This document shows positions 16,551 to 24,845 of a stretch of DNA of 64,000 bases, piece by piece; positions within the stretch are counted from its first letter, which is position 1; the number at the start of each line of letters is the position of its first letter. The notes beneath the pieces were generated by a model, which saw only the letters and a program-made list of their open reading frames with translations, ran no database searches and was not told the origin of the DNA. The position numbers and the translations under genes were made by a program. Origin of the DNA: JAIBJN01 sp963847985 (GTDB lineage: Bacteria > Actinomycetota > Thermoleophilia > Gaiellales > Gaiellaceae); the NCBI GenBank assembly GCA_963847985.1, contig CAWKBS010000008.1, positions 186,001 to 250,000 of the forward strand, read 5' to 3'.

Positions 16551-16846
16551 GATTCGCTCCTTCCTTCCGGATCCGGCGTGTTGTCCAGGTCGACGTCCAG
16601 CGCCTCGGTAACCCGCTCGACGGGGATCGCCGCTCGACGGCTCGCTTCCAGCACCAGCTCTGGCGAGGCGGCTTCGTAGAGGTGAAAGCACACCTCCTCG
16701 TCGCCGAGGAAGATGGCGCGCAGGTAGCGAACCGGTGTCCCCTCCTGCGTCATCGCGTCGGCCGCCAGGCGGGCGTTGACCGCCACCTCCTGGAGGCTCC
16801 CGGAGCCTGTCCTCGAGAGGTAGAGCTCGGCCAGGTAGCGGGGCAT
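16538..16846 (-). CDS. DUF4242 / SCO4226-like small protein
   Basis: 102 residues. MPRYLAELYLSRTGSGSLQE, then GTPVRYLRAIFLGDEEVCFH and LYEAASPELVLEASRRAAIP, match the DUF4242 family. Its Streptomyces member SCO4226 is described as nickel-binding and has a ferredoxin-like dimer fold. The gene lies directly after the AAA-LuxR regulator 2 gene on the same strand, behind a copy of the shared motif. It overlaps the beta-propeller gene downstream, which makes a two-gene operon likely to be controlled by that regulator. Confidence 0.75.
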   Translation of the reverse strand: MPRYLAELYLSRTGSGSLQEVAVNARLAADAMTQEGTPVRYLRAIFLGDEEVCFHLYEAASPELVLEASRRAAIPVERVTEALDVDLDNTPDPEGRSESCEP

Positions 16847-16870
16847 GTCCCGAGGCTAGGGGCGGGCAAC

Positions 16871-16900
16871 ACTCGAGGAAATGCGGAAATCCCTAGGCTT
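16871..16900 (-). promoter_or_regulatory. Shared AAA-LuxR-associated motif, copy 2
   Basis: On the minus strand this reads AAGCCTAGGGATTTCCGCAT followed by TTCC. It lies in the gap between the end of regulator 2 (16908) and the DUF4242 start (16846). It aligns with copies at 7355-7380 and 24811-24840. Confidence 0.5.
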
Positions 16901-16907
16901 TGCGAGG

Positions 16908-19737
16908 CTAGCCGTGGAAGCGGCGTGCGAGCTCGGCGCGGGAGCGGACGCCGAGCTTCCTGTAGATCCGCGAGAGGTGGTACTCGACCGTGCGATCGGT
17001 CACGTAGAGCAGCGCGGCCACCTCTCGGTTCGTCCGCCCCTCGGCTACGAGCGCCGCGACGCGCTCCTCCGCCGGGGTCAGCCCGTCGCTCGAGGGTGGG
17101 CGCCCGCCGATGCTGGCGAGCTCCGACCGCGCCTTCTCCGCCCAGAGGGCAGCTCCGAGCTCCTCGAAGACCCCGAGAGCCTCGCTGAGGCTCGTTCGAG
17201 CTGCCGCCTTCTTCTTGGTGCGGCGCTGCGTCGCCCCGAAGGCGAGAAGGGTGCGCGCTCGCTCGAACGGGCCTCGCGACCCGCGCGTGCTCTACGAGCG
17301 CCTCCTCGAACTCGGTGAGCGCTACGTCGTTGTCCCCGCCGGCGGCGGCCAGCAGACCGCGGCAACGGGCAGCGGCCGCGAGCGCCGAGGGTCGGTCGAG
17401 GGCGCTCCCTCGCTCCTCGAGCCAGTCGAGCAGAGTCCTTGCCTCGTTCGTTCGCCCGAGGGAGGCAAGCGCCTCGATCTCGTCGGGGACGAAGCGGATC
17501 GTGCCCGGCTCGCCGACTCCGGCCACGAGGAGCCGCTCACGCTCGGGCGCGAGCAGCTGCGCAGCCTCGGTCGGCCGGCCGAGCGAGAGCTCGAGTACGC
17601 CGAGCGCCCAGAGGCTGTGGATCCTGGCGGCCGCCATTCCTCGCTCCCCGGCGAACGCCAGTGCCTGCTGCGCGTCGGCGCGCGCATCCCGCTCCAACCC
17701 CAACGAAGCGCGGACGAGCGCGCGTGTAGCGAGCGAATACGCCTGCATCGGCCGCTGGCCGGTCTGCAGCGCGAGCTCGGACGCTTCCTCGGCGATATGC
17801 GCCGCGTCGGTCCAGCCGCCGGCGAGATACTCCGCCAGCGCGAGCTGCGCGAGGACCATCGGAGCCGAGCCCTCGTCACCCCGGGCGACTACATCGTCGC
17901 GGGAGCCCCGCAGGAGCTCGGGCTACCTCGGGACCGTCGGTCCAGAGGGCGAAGACGCCCTGGTTGAAGGTCGGCGTCGAAAGGACTCGGCCATAGGCAG
18001 CCGGTTCGGCTAGCTCGGCAACGTCGCGCAACGTCGCCGCCGCCTCGGGGCGTCCCACGAGGCACTCCAGGAGGCCCCGTAGGCAGAGCGACTCGACCTG
18101 CAGGATCTCGTCGCGCGACCGCGCCGCGTGCTCGGCGGCGAGAGCGGCAAGCCGAACGCCCTCCTCGAGGTCCTCGCGCAGGTAGAAGAGGGTCGCAGCC
18201 AACCCCTGCGCGGCCTCGGCGCGCACGCGATCGTCCGTTCCGGCCTCCGCGAGCGCCTGGCGAGCCAACTCTGCGGCCAGCGGCTGGTCGCCTCCGAACC
18301 GGTGCAGTCGCGAGAGGGCCGCCAGCACCTCCGCGCGTGCGCTCCCGGGCGGCGCCGCGGCGCGGGCCTCTTCGAGCAGCTCGAGGCGCTCGCCCGGGGT
18401 CGCCGGCATCGAAGCAGTAGAGCGCCGCGCCGACCGTCCGGCGATGGATGTCGGCAAGCGCATCCCGTGGCGTCAACCGGCGAGCCTGCTCGCCGAGCTC
18501 CGCCGCCGCCGCGCTCGCTCCACGAGCCCGGGCATGTGTTGCAGCGCTCTCGAGAGCAGCCGCCACGTCCGCGTCCGGCCCGTCGACGGAGAGCGCAAGA
18601 TGACGCGCCCGCTCTTCCTCGTCGTGGACGACGGTCGCAAGGCTGCGGTGGAGCTCTCGCCGTGCAAGAACGTCGACGTCCTCGTACGCCGCCGCGGCGA
18701 GGAGCGGGTGCGTGAAGCGGAGACCTTCGTCCTCGACCTCCAGGACGTGCGCCTCGAGGGCCGGCCGGAGGGCGTCCGGCCCGTGCCCGGCGTCTCGAAG
18801 GAGTGGAAGGGTCGGCTGGGAGAGCGCCGCCGTCACGGCGAGCGCGTCGCGCGTGGGCCTCGGCAATCCGACCAGCCGGTCGTGCACGAGCTCGCGGAGC
18901 TCCTGCGGAACCGGGAGCGGCTCGCCAGGGGCCGGTGTCGCTCCGCTCCGCTCGAGCGCCCGACCCAGCTCCAACGCGTGGAACGCGTTGCCGTTGGCCA
19001 TGTCGTGGAGCCGGCGGAGAGCGGGCCGGGAGAGCGCGAGGCCGATGCGGGCCTGCAGGAGACTGTGGATCGCGCCGAGGCTCATCGGCGCGACCTCCAG
19101 ACGACGCGCTCCTTCCCGCTCGACAAGGCCAGGAGGGTGCCGACTGACCCAGGCGGTGTGCGACGAGGAGACCGGCCGGCTCCTCCCGAAGCCGGCGCCA
19201 CGCGAAGGCGAGCACGGCGGCCGAAGGCGAGTCGAGCCACTGAACGTCGTCTATGGCGACGAGCAACGGACGGTCCGCCGCGCAAGCGCGGAGGGCGCTG
19301 AAGACCGCGATGGCCACCGCGCGCTCGTCCGGCGGGGAGCCACGCGGGCGCTCGAGCAGGAGGGCGACTCGAAGTGCGTCCGCCTGGGGCGGCGGGAGGT
19401 CGTCGAGCAGCTCCTCGAGCCCGACGTCGAGCAGATCGCCGAGGCCCGCGAAGGCGAGCCTCGCCTCGGCCGCCGCGGGTTGAGTCTCGAGGACCCGGTA
19501 GCCGAGATCCCGACCCGCCTCGACGCCTGCCTGCCAGAGGGTGGTCTTGCCGACGCCGGCCTCGCCGACGAGGACGAACGCAGCCGAGCCGGCGTGGAGC
19601 GACTCGAGAAACTCGTCCACGGCCGCGAGCTCTTCCTCACGACCGATGACCTCGACGTGGGCCGCGGTCTCCACCTCCCGGAGGGGCAGGTTAGCCTCCA
19701 GGCTCTGGGGCTTGGCGGTGGTCTTCGACGAGATCAT
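16908..19737 (-). CDS. AAA-ATPase LuxR-family regulator 2 (four frameshifts)
   Basis: Homologous to the regulators at 7400 and 24846. It starts at ATG 19737 (AAGGGG upstream) with VEVIGREEELAAVDEFLESL, Walker A GEAGVGKT and Walker B LLVAIDDVQWLD. The middle is TPR-like, and the LuxR helix-turn-helix (ERVAALVAEGRTNREVA, TVEYHLSRIYRKLGVRSR) ends at the TAG at 16908. Reading through needs four shifts, each equal to one extra base, near 19124, 18395, 17920 and 17270. Similarity to the paralogues continues across each. It could be a pseudogene, but the uniform +1 pattern also fits insertion errors. It is divergent from the M23-like gene with only 28 bp between starts. Confidence 0.75.
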
Positions 19738-19765
19738 CCGTAACCCCTTACCGCGGGAGGGGATC

Positions 19766-20600
19766 ATGCCGCTCGTTCCGGTCACCCACCAGTCTTGGTT
19801 GTTCAGCCCGCCGCTGGAACTGCCGCTCCAGCCGCGCCTCGAGAACGGGCGTTTCGACTCGCTCCGGCGCAGACCGCTCGCCGACCCGCCGGAGTGCAAC
19901 ACGACCCAGATCATCCTCGCCGGCGATCCTGGGAACCCGACGAGCCGTGACGTCCATTTCTTCAATCGCGTGCATCAGGCCGTCGACCTCGCCTCCGAAG
20001 CAGGGAACTGCGTCTACGCGGCCTACAGCGGACGCATCGTGAAGGTCGAGGTGCAACCGGGCGGCGACACGGCCAACGTCAGCATCGACCATCACCCCCG
20101 GGGGCTTGGCTTCGTCACCAACTACAACCACATCACCGACGTCCAGTTCGACGAGGGCGACTTCGTCGGCACGGGCGAGCCGATCGCCCAGGTCTCGGCC
20201 GCGCCGGACGACCCGACGCTGCATTTCGAGCTCTGGGCCGTTGTCGATCGCAAGGATCCTGGCAATGACCCGCCCGGCGACAGCGACATGGTGCCGATCG
20301 ACCCGACTCGGGCGCTCTACGCCTGGGAGCGCCGGCTCGTCGCCGACGAGCCGCTGCCCGGCCCGCAGATCCCGCTCGCCGTCGGGGTCACACGCCTCAA
20401 CACCCTTCACTTCTTCTTCGCGAGGTTCGAGTCGGACGATCACGCTCCACGTGCCCATGTACGAGCCGATGACCGAGGACGAGCGGCTCATCGTCGAGTT
20501 GCTCCGCGAGGCGCACCGTCGCAGCGACGCCCTGGAGCTGTCCTTCCGCCATTCGTCGTTCTGGGGAGTCGACGTGGTGACGCAGGCGGAGCTGGCGTAG
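19766..20600 (+). CDS. M23-like peptidase-fold protein (single frameshift)
   Basis: About 277 residues from ATG at 19766, preceded by GGGAGGGG. There is no clear signal peptide. The M23/LytM-like fold is shown by HQAVDLASEAGNCVYAAYSG (HxxxD motif), VTNYNHITDVQFDEGDFVGT and GEPIAQVSAAPDD. The final HxH motif is TLH (DPTLHFELW), so the first His is missing and zinc catalysis is doubtful. A shift of one extra base near 20437 restores the C-terminus MYEPMTEDERLIVELLREAH. A perfect 18-nt palindrome covers the stop (20597-20614). It may be a non-catalytic binding or activator protein. Confidence 0.65.
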
Positions 20601-20681
20601 GCCCGCGGGCCTACGATGTGTCCGATGGGCGATCACGGTTAGGCGGCGTCCAGGCCCAAACCCGTAGGGCTGAGACAAGAG

Positions 20682-20725
20682 GCGGAGGGGAGGGACTCGA
20701 ACCCTCGATCCGCCTAACGACGGAT
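20682..20725 (-). repeat. tRNA-Ser(CGA) 3' fragment, putative attachment-site copy
   Basis: 44 bp matches the 3' part of the tRNA-Ser(CGA) gene at 27733-27777 with one missing G and one T-to-C change in the T loop. A 28-bp run from the T loop into the variable arm is identical. It has the same orientation as the tRNA. It lies at the far end of the 7-kb segment on the tRNA's 3' side, as expected for an element integrated in the tRNA 3' end. The stop codon of the Ada-AlkA gene falls within it. Confidence 0.65.
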
Positions 20726-22183
20726 GATGGGTTGGCCCAAGCTCGTCCAGAGCTGGAGGGCGGCATACGCACGCCAGGGCCGCCATCGCTGTTGCATGAC
20801 GGCGACGGAGCGGGGGTCGTTTGGGTGACCCAAAGCCTTCAGTGCGCGGCAAACACCGGCGTCGCCGGGCGGCAACGCATCGGGATCGTGAAACCCTCGC
20901 ATCGCTACGTATCCGGCAGTCCAGGGTCCGATTCCACGAATATCGAGTAGCTGGGTGAGCGCTTCCGTCGGGTCTGAGCCGTCATCGATGCGAATCTGGC
21001 CGTTTGCGAGTCGGACGGCGAGCGTCTGCAACGTCTCGCGGCGTCCGGCCGGCCCCACGAGCAACTTGGGGTCAGCGTCGGCGAGGGCAGCCGCGTCGGG
21101 GAATAGATGTGTCACCGTCCCGAGTGGCTGCTCGAGTGGCCTGCCGAATGTTTCGACGAGACGGGCTGTTCGCCTCCGGGCGGCCCGAAGCGACACCTGC
21201 TGACCGAGTAACGCGCGCAGGGCGAGCTCGGCACCGTCGACACAGCCGGGCACTCGCAGCCCCGGATGCGCGCGGACGAGGTGGCCGATCACCTCGTCGC
21301 GGCCGAGCGCCTCGGCGATAGCCAGTGGATCGGCGTCGAGGTCGAGCATGCGCCTGCAGCGTGCGACTGCCGTTGCGAGGTCGCGAAGATCATCGAGCCG
21401 GAGTACGCAGCGGACGGCACGCGCCTCCGGGGTGAGCTCGACGACTCCGGTGCCGTGGGCGAGGGTGAGCGCTCGCCGATAGGTATCGCCGCTGACCTCT
21501 TCGAGACCGGACACCGCCCGCACCTCGAGAAACCGAATCAAAGCGGCCCCGTCCAACGGCCCCCGGCAGCTCAGGCGTAGCTCGACGACTCCCAGCGGTC
21601 GGGGGCTGCCGCCGGCCGACCGGCGCCGCATCTCGCTCGGGGTCGAAGCGAAGACGTGCTTGATCGTGTCGTTGAACTGGCGGACGCTGTGGAACCCAGC
21701 CGCAAAGGCGGCATCGGTGAATGGCATGGCCGTCGATTCGATCAGGAGCCGGGCCGTATTGGCGCGCTGGGCGCGCGCGAGTGCAACCGGACTGGCCCCG
21801 ACCTGCTCGGCGAGGAGCCGCCGAAGATGGCGCTCGCTGAAGCCCAATCGTCTGGCGAGCCCTGTGACGCCTTCACGGTCGACGGTGCCGTCTGCGATCA
21901 AGCGCATGGCGCGCGCGACACCGTCGGCACGCCAGTTCCACTCGGGTGAGCCGGGAGCCGCGTCGGGGCGGCAGCGCTTGCAGGCGCGGAAGCCGGCCGA
22001 CTGCGCCGCGGCCGCCGTCGGGTAGAAGCGGACGTTCGCGCGTTTCGGTTGACGCGCGGGGCAGCTCGGCCGGCAGTACAGCTTCGTCGACGTGGCGGCG
22101 ATGAAAAAGATGCCGTCGTAGCGCGGATCACGGCTTTCGCTTAGCCGGTAGCAACTCTCGAAGTCCTCGACGATGTTGCTCAT
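20714..22183 (-). CDS. Ada-AlkA fusion: alkylation-response regulator and 3-methyladenine glycosylase
   Basis: 489 residues from ATG at 22183. The N-terminal Ada zinc domain has YCRPSCPAR and CKRCRPD, four Cys including the methyl-phosphotriester acceptor. It is followed by an AraC-type helix-turn-helix (LARRLGFSERHLRRLLAEQV), an AlkA_N domain and an HhH-GPD glycosylase (LLDIRGIGPWTAGYVAMRGF, then LPPGDAGV with the catalytic Asp). The protein should sense methylated DNA phosphate and excise alkylated bases. It has no O6-methylguanine methyltransferase (PCHR) domain. Its last codons lie in tRNA-derived sequence. An inverted repeat upstream may be its own operator. Confidence 0.9.
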   Translation of the reverse strand: MSNIVEDFESCYRLSESRDPRYDGIFFIAATSTKLYCRPSCPARQPKRANVRFYPTAAAAQSAGFRACKRCRPDAAPGSPEWNWRADGVARAMRLIADGTVDREGVTGLARRLGFSERHLRRLLAEQVGASPVALARAQRANTARLLIESTAMPFTDAAFAAGFHSVRQFNDTIKHVFASTPSEMRRRSAGGSPRPLGVVELRLSCRGPLDGAALIRFLEVRAVSGLEEVSGDTYRRALTLAHGTGVVELTPEARAVRCVLRLDDLRDLATAVARCRRMLDLDADPLAIAEALGRDEVIGHLVRAHPGLRVPGCVDGAELALRALLGQQVSLRAARRRTARLVETFGRPLEQPLGTVTHLFPDAAALADADPKLLVGPAGRRETLQTLAVRLANGQIRIDDGSDPTEALTQLLDIRGIGPWTAGYVAMRGFHDPDALPPGDAGVCRALKALGHPNDPRSVAVMQQRWRPWRAYAALQLWTSLGQPIIRR

Positions 22184-22212
22184 CGTCGCATCTCTCGTCG
22201 AGCGTACCAGCG

Positions 22213-22256
22213 GTTTTCGGCCAGGTCGGTGGTCGGTCACTGAGTTGGCCGAAAAC
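22213..22256. promoter_or_regulatory. Inverted repeat in the Ada-AlkA / oxidoreductase divergent promoter
   Basis: Perfect 11-bp arms (GTTTTCGGCCA at 22213-22223 and TGGCCGAAAAC at 22246-22256) are separated by 22 nt. Two of the next five outer positions also match. The site is centred between divergent starts at 22183 and 22316, so it is a candidate operator, possibly for the Ada protein or for another dimeric regulator. Confidence 0.5.
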
Positions 22257-22315
22257 TGCCAGTCACCGCAGGGCTCGGGGCGTAGCGTGGAGCCGAACGA
22301 CGCGAGAGGAGTGGC

Positions 22316-23821
22316 ATGACCAGGGAGAAGCAGGGACAGCTCGCCGACGCGAGTAGACGAAAGGCCACGAAGGGGAGCGACATCGATGTCGCCGGGCTCG
22401 ACGGCGGTCTTGTGAGGCTTACCACCGAGGAGCTCGACGAGCTCGAATCGCGAGTCGAGCGTCCGTTATTGCGTGCGGGCGCCGCGGGTTGGGACGACGC
22501 CGTGCTCGTCTGGAACGGCATGGTCGCGAAAGTCCCTGCGCTCGTCCTCCAGCCGACCTCGGCCGTCGATGTCGCCCCGGCTGTCGGGTTCGCGCGTGAC
22601 CACGGCCTGTCACTGAGCATCAAGGGCGGGGGTCACAACATGGCCGGAACATCGATCGCCGAGGGCGGCCTGACGCTTGACATGTCGCGCATGCGGGAGG
22701 TCACAGTCGACCCGGACGCGAGGCTTGCGCGCGTCGGCTCCGGGTGCCTACTCCAGGAGGTCGACCGGGCTACACAGGCCCACGGACTGGCGACGCCGTT
22801 GGGCTCTTTCGCCTCCGAGGTTGGCGTCGCCGGCCTGACCCTCGGTGGCGGGTTGGGCTACCTCACGCGTCGCTTCGGCTGGACGGCGGACAACCTCGAG
22901 GAGGTCGAGGTCGTCACCGCGGACGGCCTCATCCGGACGGCGAGCCGCGCTGAGAACGCCGACCTCTTCTGGGCGCTCCGGGGTGGGGGAGGCAACTTCG
23001 GCGTCATCACCCGGTTCACATTCCGCCTGCACGAGGTCGGCCCGACCGTTACCGGCGGCCTCATCGTCTGGAGTGCCGACCGCGCCGAGGACGTGCTCGC
23101 GACCTACCGAGACCTCACTGAGTCGGCACCGCGCGAGTTGACCGCGGCCGTCGCCATACGCCGCGCGCCGCCGGCCCCGTTCCTCCCGGAGGAGTGGCAC
23201 AGCAGGCCCATCGTCGGGCTGCTCGTATGCCATAGCGGCGTGGACGCGGAGACCGACCTCGCCCCGCTACGCGCCCTCGGCGACCCGATCGCCGACCTCG
23301 TGACCGTGAAGCCCTACGCTGACCAGCAGTCGATGTTCGACGGCATGGAGCCCAAGGGGAACCACTACTACTGGAAGACCGAATACCTGGCCGAGCTGTC
23401 GAATGAGTTCCTCGACACCTTCCGCGAGAGTGCCCTGAAGGTGACATCCCCGCTGTCGGACTCCATCGTCATCCACCTTGCGGGTGCGCTGAACGAACTG
23501 GCCGACGACGACGGGGCGGTCGGCAACCGCGACGCCCGGTACATGACCGCGTTCGCCGGCCAGTGGCAGCCCGAGGCTCCGGACGACGAGCACGTGGCGT
23601 GGGTGCGGGAGGCCTGGAAGAGCGTCAGATCCTTTTCGACGGGGGGCAACTACCTCAACTTCCAGACCGCCGACGAGGACGAGGCGCGTCTCCGGGCGAC
23701 CTACCGCGCGAACTTCGACCGCCTCGTCGAGGTCAAGGAGAGATTCGACCCGGAGAACGTGTTCCGCTCGAACCGGAACATCCGGCCTCGAGCCCGAGCT
23801 GGGAAGGCAGTGCCGACGTAA
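22316..23821 (+). CDS. FAD-linked oxidoreductase of the berberine-bridge-enzyme type
   Basis: 501 residues. AGGAG precedes the ATG. The PCMH-type FAD-binding domain includes SLSIKGGGHNMAGTSIAEGG, whose His is the usual covalent flavin site, then GVAGLTLGGGLGYLTRRFGW and FWALRGGGGNFGVITRF. The C-terminal BBE motif is ANFDRLVEVKERFDPENVFR. Such enzymes oxidise sugars, alcohols or secondary metabolites; the substrate is unknown. It is divergent from Ada-AlkA, and a VOC gene follows 13 nt downstream, probably in the same transcript. Confidence 0.87.
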   Translation: MTREKQGQLADASRRKATKGSDIDVAGLDGGLVRLTTEELDELESRVERPLLRAGAAGWDDAVLVWNGMVAKVPALVLQPTSAVDVAPAVGFARDHGLSLSIKGGGHNMAGTSIAEGGLTLDMSRMREVTVDPDARLARVGSGCLLQEVDRATQAHGLATPLGSFASEVGVAGLTLGGGLGYLTRRFGWTADNLEEVEVVTADGLIRTASRAENADLFWALRGGGGNFGVITRFTFRLHEVGPTVTGGLIVWSADRAEDVLATYRDLTESAPRELTAAVAIRRAPPAPFLPEEWHSRPIVGLLVCHSGVDAETDLAPLRALGDPIADLVTVKPYADQQSMFDGMEPKGNHYYWKTEYLAELSNEFLDTFRESALKVTSPLSDSIVIHLAGALNELADDDGAVGNRDARYMTAFAGQWQPEAPDDEHVAWVREAWKSVRSFSTGGNYLNFQTADEDEARLRATYRANFDRLVEVKERFDPENVFRSNRNIRPRARAGKAVPT

Positions 23822-23834
23822 TTAGGATCTCGTT

Positions 23835-24209
23835 GTGATAGCTGGCGCACACGCGATTCTCTTCGCCGAGGACGCCGACGCGGCGCGCGCGTTCTTGCGC
23901 GACGTCCTCGGATTCGCCGGGGTCGATGCGGGCGAGGGCTGGCTGATCTTCTCGCTGCCTCCTACCGAGCTCGCCGTCCATCCGGGCCCGGGCTGGGGGC
24001 GGATGGTCGGGCAGCACGAACTCTTTCTCATGTGCCACGACCTTGAACGAACGGTCACCGAGCTGCGCGAGAAGGGCGTCGAGTTCATCGCGCCGATCTC
24101 CGACGAGGGGTACGGCCTGATGACACGGCTCCGGATCCCAGGCGGAGGCGAGATCGGCTTGTACGAACCGAGGCATCCGAGCCCCCTCCCCGAGGTCTCG
24201 GGAGGGTGA
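23835..24209 (+). CDS. VOC (glyoxalase/bleomycin-resistance fold) protein
   Basis: 124 residues from GTG at 23835. It begins MIAGAHAILFAEDADAARAF, then LRDVLGFAGVDAGEGWLIF, followed by a second half with ELFLMCHDLERTVTELREKG and LRIPGGGEIGLYEPRHP. This is the beta-alpha-beta-beta-beta repeat of the vicinal-oxygen-chelate superfamily, with an E at the C-terminal metal position (GEIGLYEP). It could be a dioxygenase, lyase or drug-binding protein. It lies 13 nt after the FAD oxidoreductase and is probably co-expressed with it. Confidence 0.78.
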   Translation: MIAGAHAILFAEDADAARAFLRDVLGFAGVDAGEGWLIFSLPPTELAVHPGPGWGRMVGQHELFLMCHDLERTVTELREKGVEFIAPISDEGYGLMTRLRIPGGGEIGLYEPRHPSPLPEVSGG

Positions 24210-24217
24210 CCGCGCGG

Positions 24218-24246
24218 AGACTCGGCGAGCAAGGCGCGCCGAGTCT
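24218..24246. terminator. Hairpin terminator between convergent genes
   Basis: A 10-bp stem (AGACTCGGCG / CGCCGAGTCT) with a 9-nt loop lies between the end of the VOC gene and the end of the convergent secreted-protein gene. Confidence 0.6.
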
Positions 24247-24277
24247 GCCCGCAGAGCCTTCGACGCTGACGCCGCGC

Positions 24278-24742
24278 TCAGCGGCCCTTCCCATCATTGA
24301 CCGCAGTAAGGGCTCCCGTGGCCTGGTTGGTCACGGCGGTGAAGGTTCCGTGCCCTTGCAGGTCCGCGTACGCGCCCGTACCGCCGATCACCTTCCACTT
24401 GCCCCGGGCGATGTGGTTGGGGCTATCCAGCGGTCCGGTCGTTCCGCGGAGCGCCAGGACGATGTCGCCCTTCGAGCCGGCGAGAGTTTCCGTCGCCTCG
24501 AAGCGTGCCGTGTTGTTCGCCAGCGGGGTGTACGAGGTCACGTCGGCCTGCGCAGGCCCGCTGTCGTTGGCCACGCAGCAGATGGCGAACGTTCCTACCG
24601 CGTGCGTCGAGCTCGTGAAGTCGACCCTGACGCTCGCCACTAGCCGTCGGTCTCCGCTCGACGAGGCAGCCAGCGGAACGATCGAGAACGCCGCGACGAC
24701 GGCCGCCAGCACGGAGACGAGTGCGATTCTCCTCTTCGTCAT
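24278..24742 (-). CDS. Secreted allene-oxide-cyclase-barrel-like protein
   Basis: 154 residues from ATG at 24742, preceded by GGGAGGAAC. A signal peptide (RIALVSVLAAVVAAFSIV) is followed by a beta-rich domain: VGTFAICCVANDSG, FEATETLAGSKGDIVLALRG, then ARGKWKVIGGTGAYADLQGH and GTFTAV. The GxGxY..LxGxG pattern resembles allene oxide cyclase/dirigent-like barrels found as exported proteins in actinobacteria. Function is unknown. It sits directly after AAA-LuxR regulator 3 on the same strand, behind copy 3 of the shared motif. Confidence 0.65.
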   Translation of the reverse strand: MTKRRIALVSVLAAVVAAFSIVPLAASSSGDRRLVASVRVDFTSSTHAVGTFAICCVANDSGPAQADVTSYTPLANNTARFEATETLAGSKGDIVLALRGTTGPLDSPNHIARGKWKVIGGTGAYADLQGHGTFTAVTNQATGALTAVNDGKGR

Positions 24743-24810
24743 TGTTCCTCCCATCTCAGCCACATGTGGGTGTTTCCATCGAGATCGACGCTACGCCCGC
24801 CGACGGCCCG

Positions 24811-24840
24811 TCGAAACGTGGAAATCCACACGCTTTGAGC
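24811..24840 (-). promoter_or_regulatory. Shared AAA-LuxR-associated motif, copy 3
   Basis: On the minus strand this reads CAAAGCGTGTGGATTTCCAC followed by GTTTCGA. It lies between the end of regulator 3 (24846) and the secreted-protein start (24742), 69 nt from that start. It aligns base for base with copy 2 over GGATTTCC and the flanking CAAAG and TTTC blocks. Confidence 0.5.
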
Positions 24841-24845
24841 GCGAG

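Noticed and set aside
7380..19752. GTAAC-c-GTTAC at 7380 and GTAA-cccc-TTAC near 19741 as a common regulator site
   Set aside because: Both are short, differ in spacing and have no third copy. The GGGATTTCC motif is better supported.
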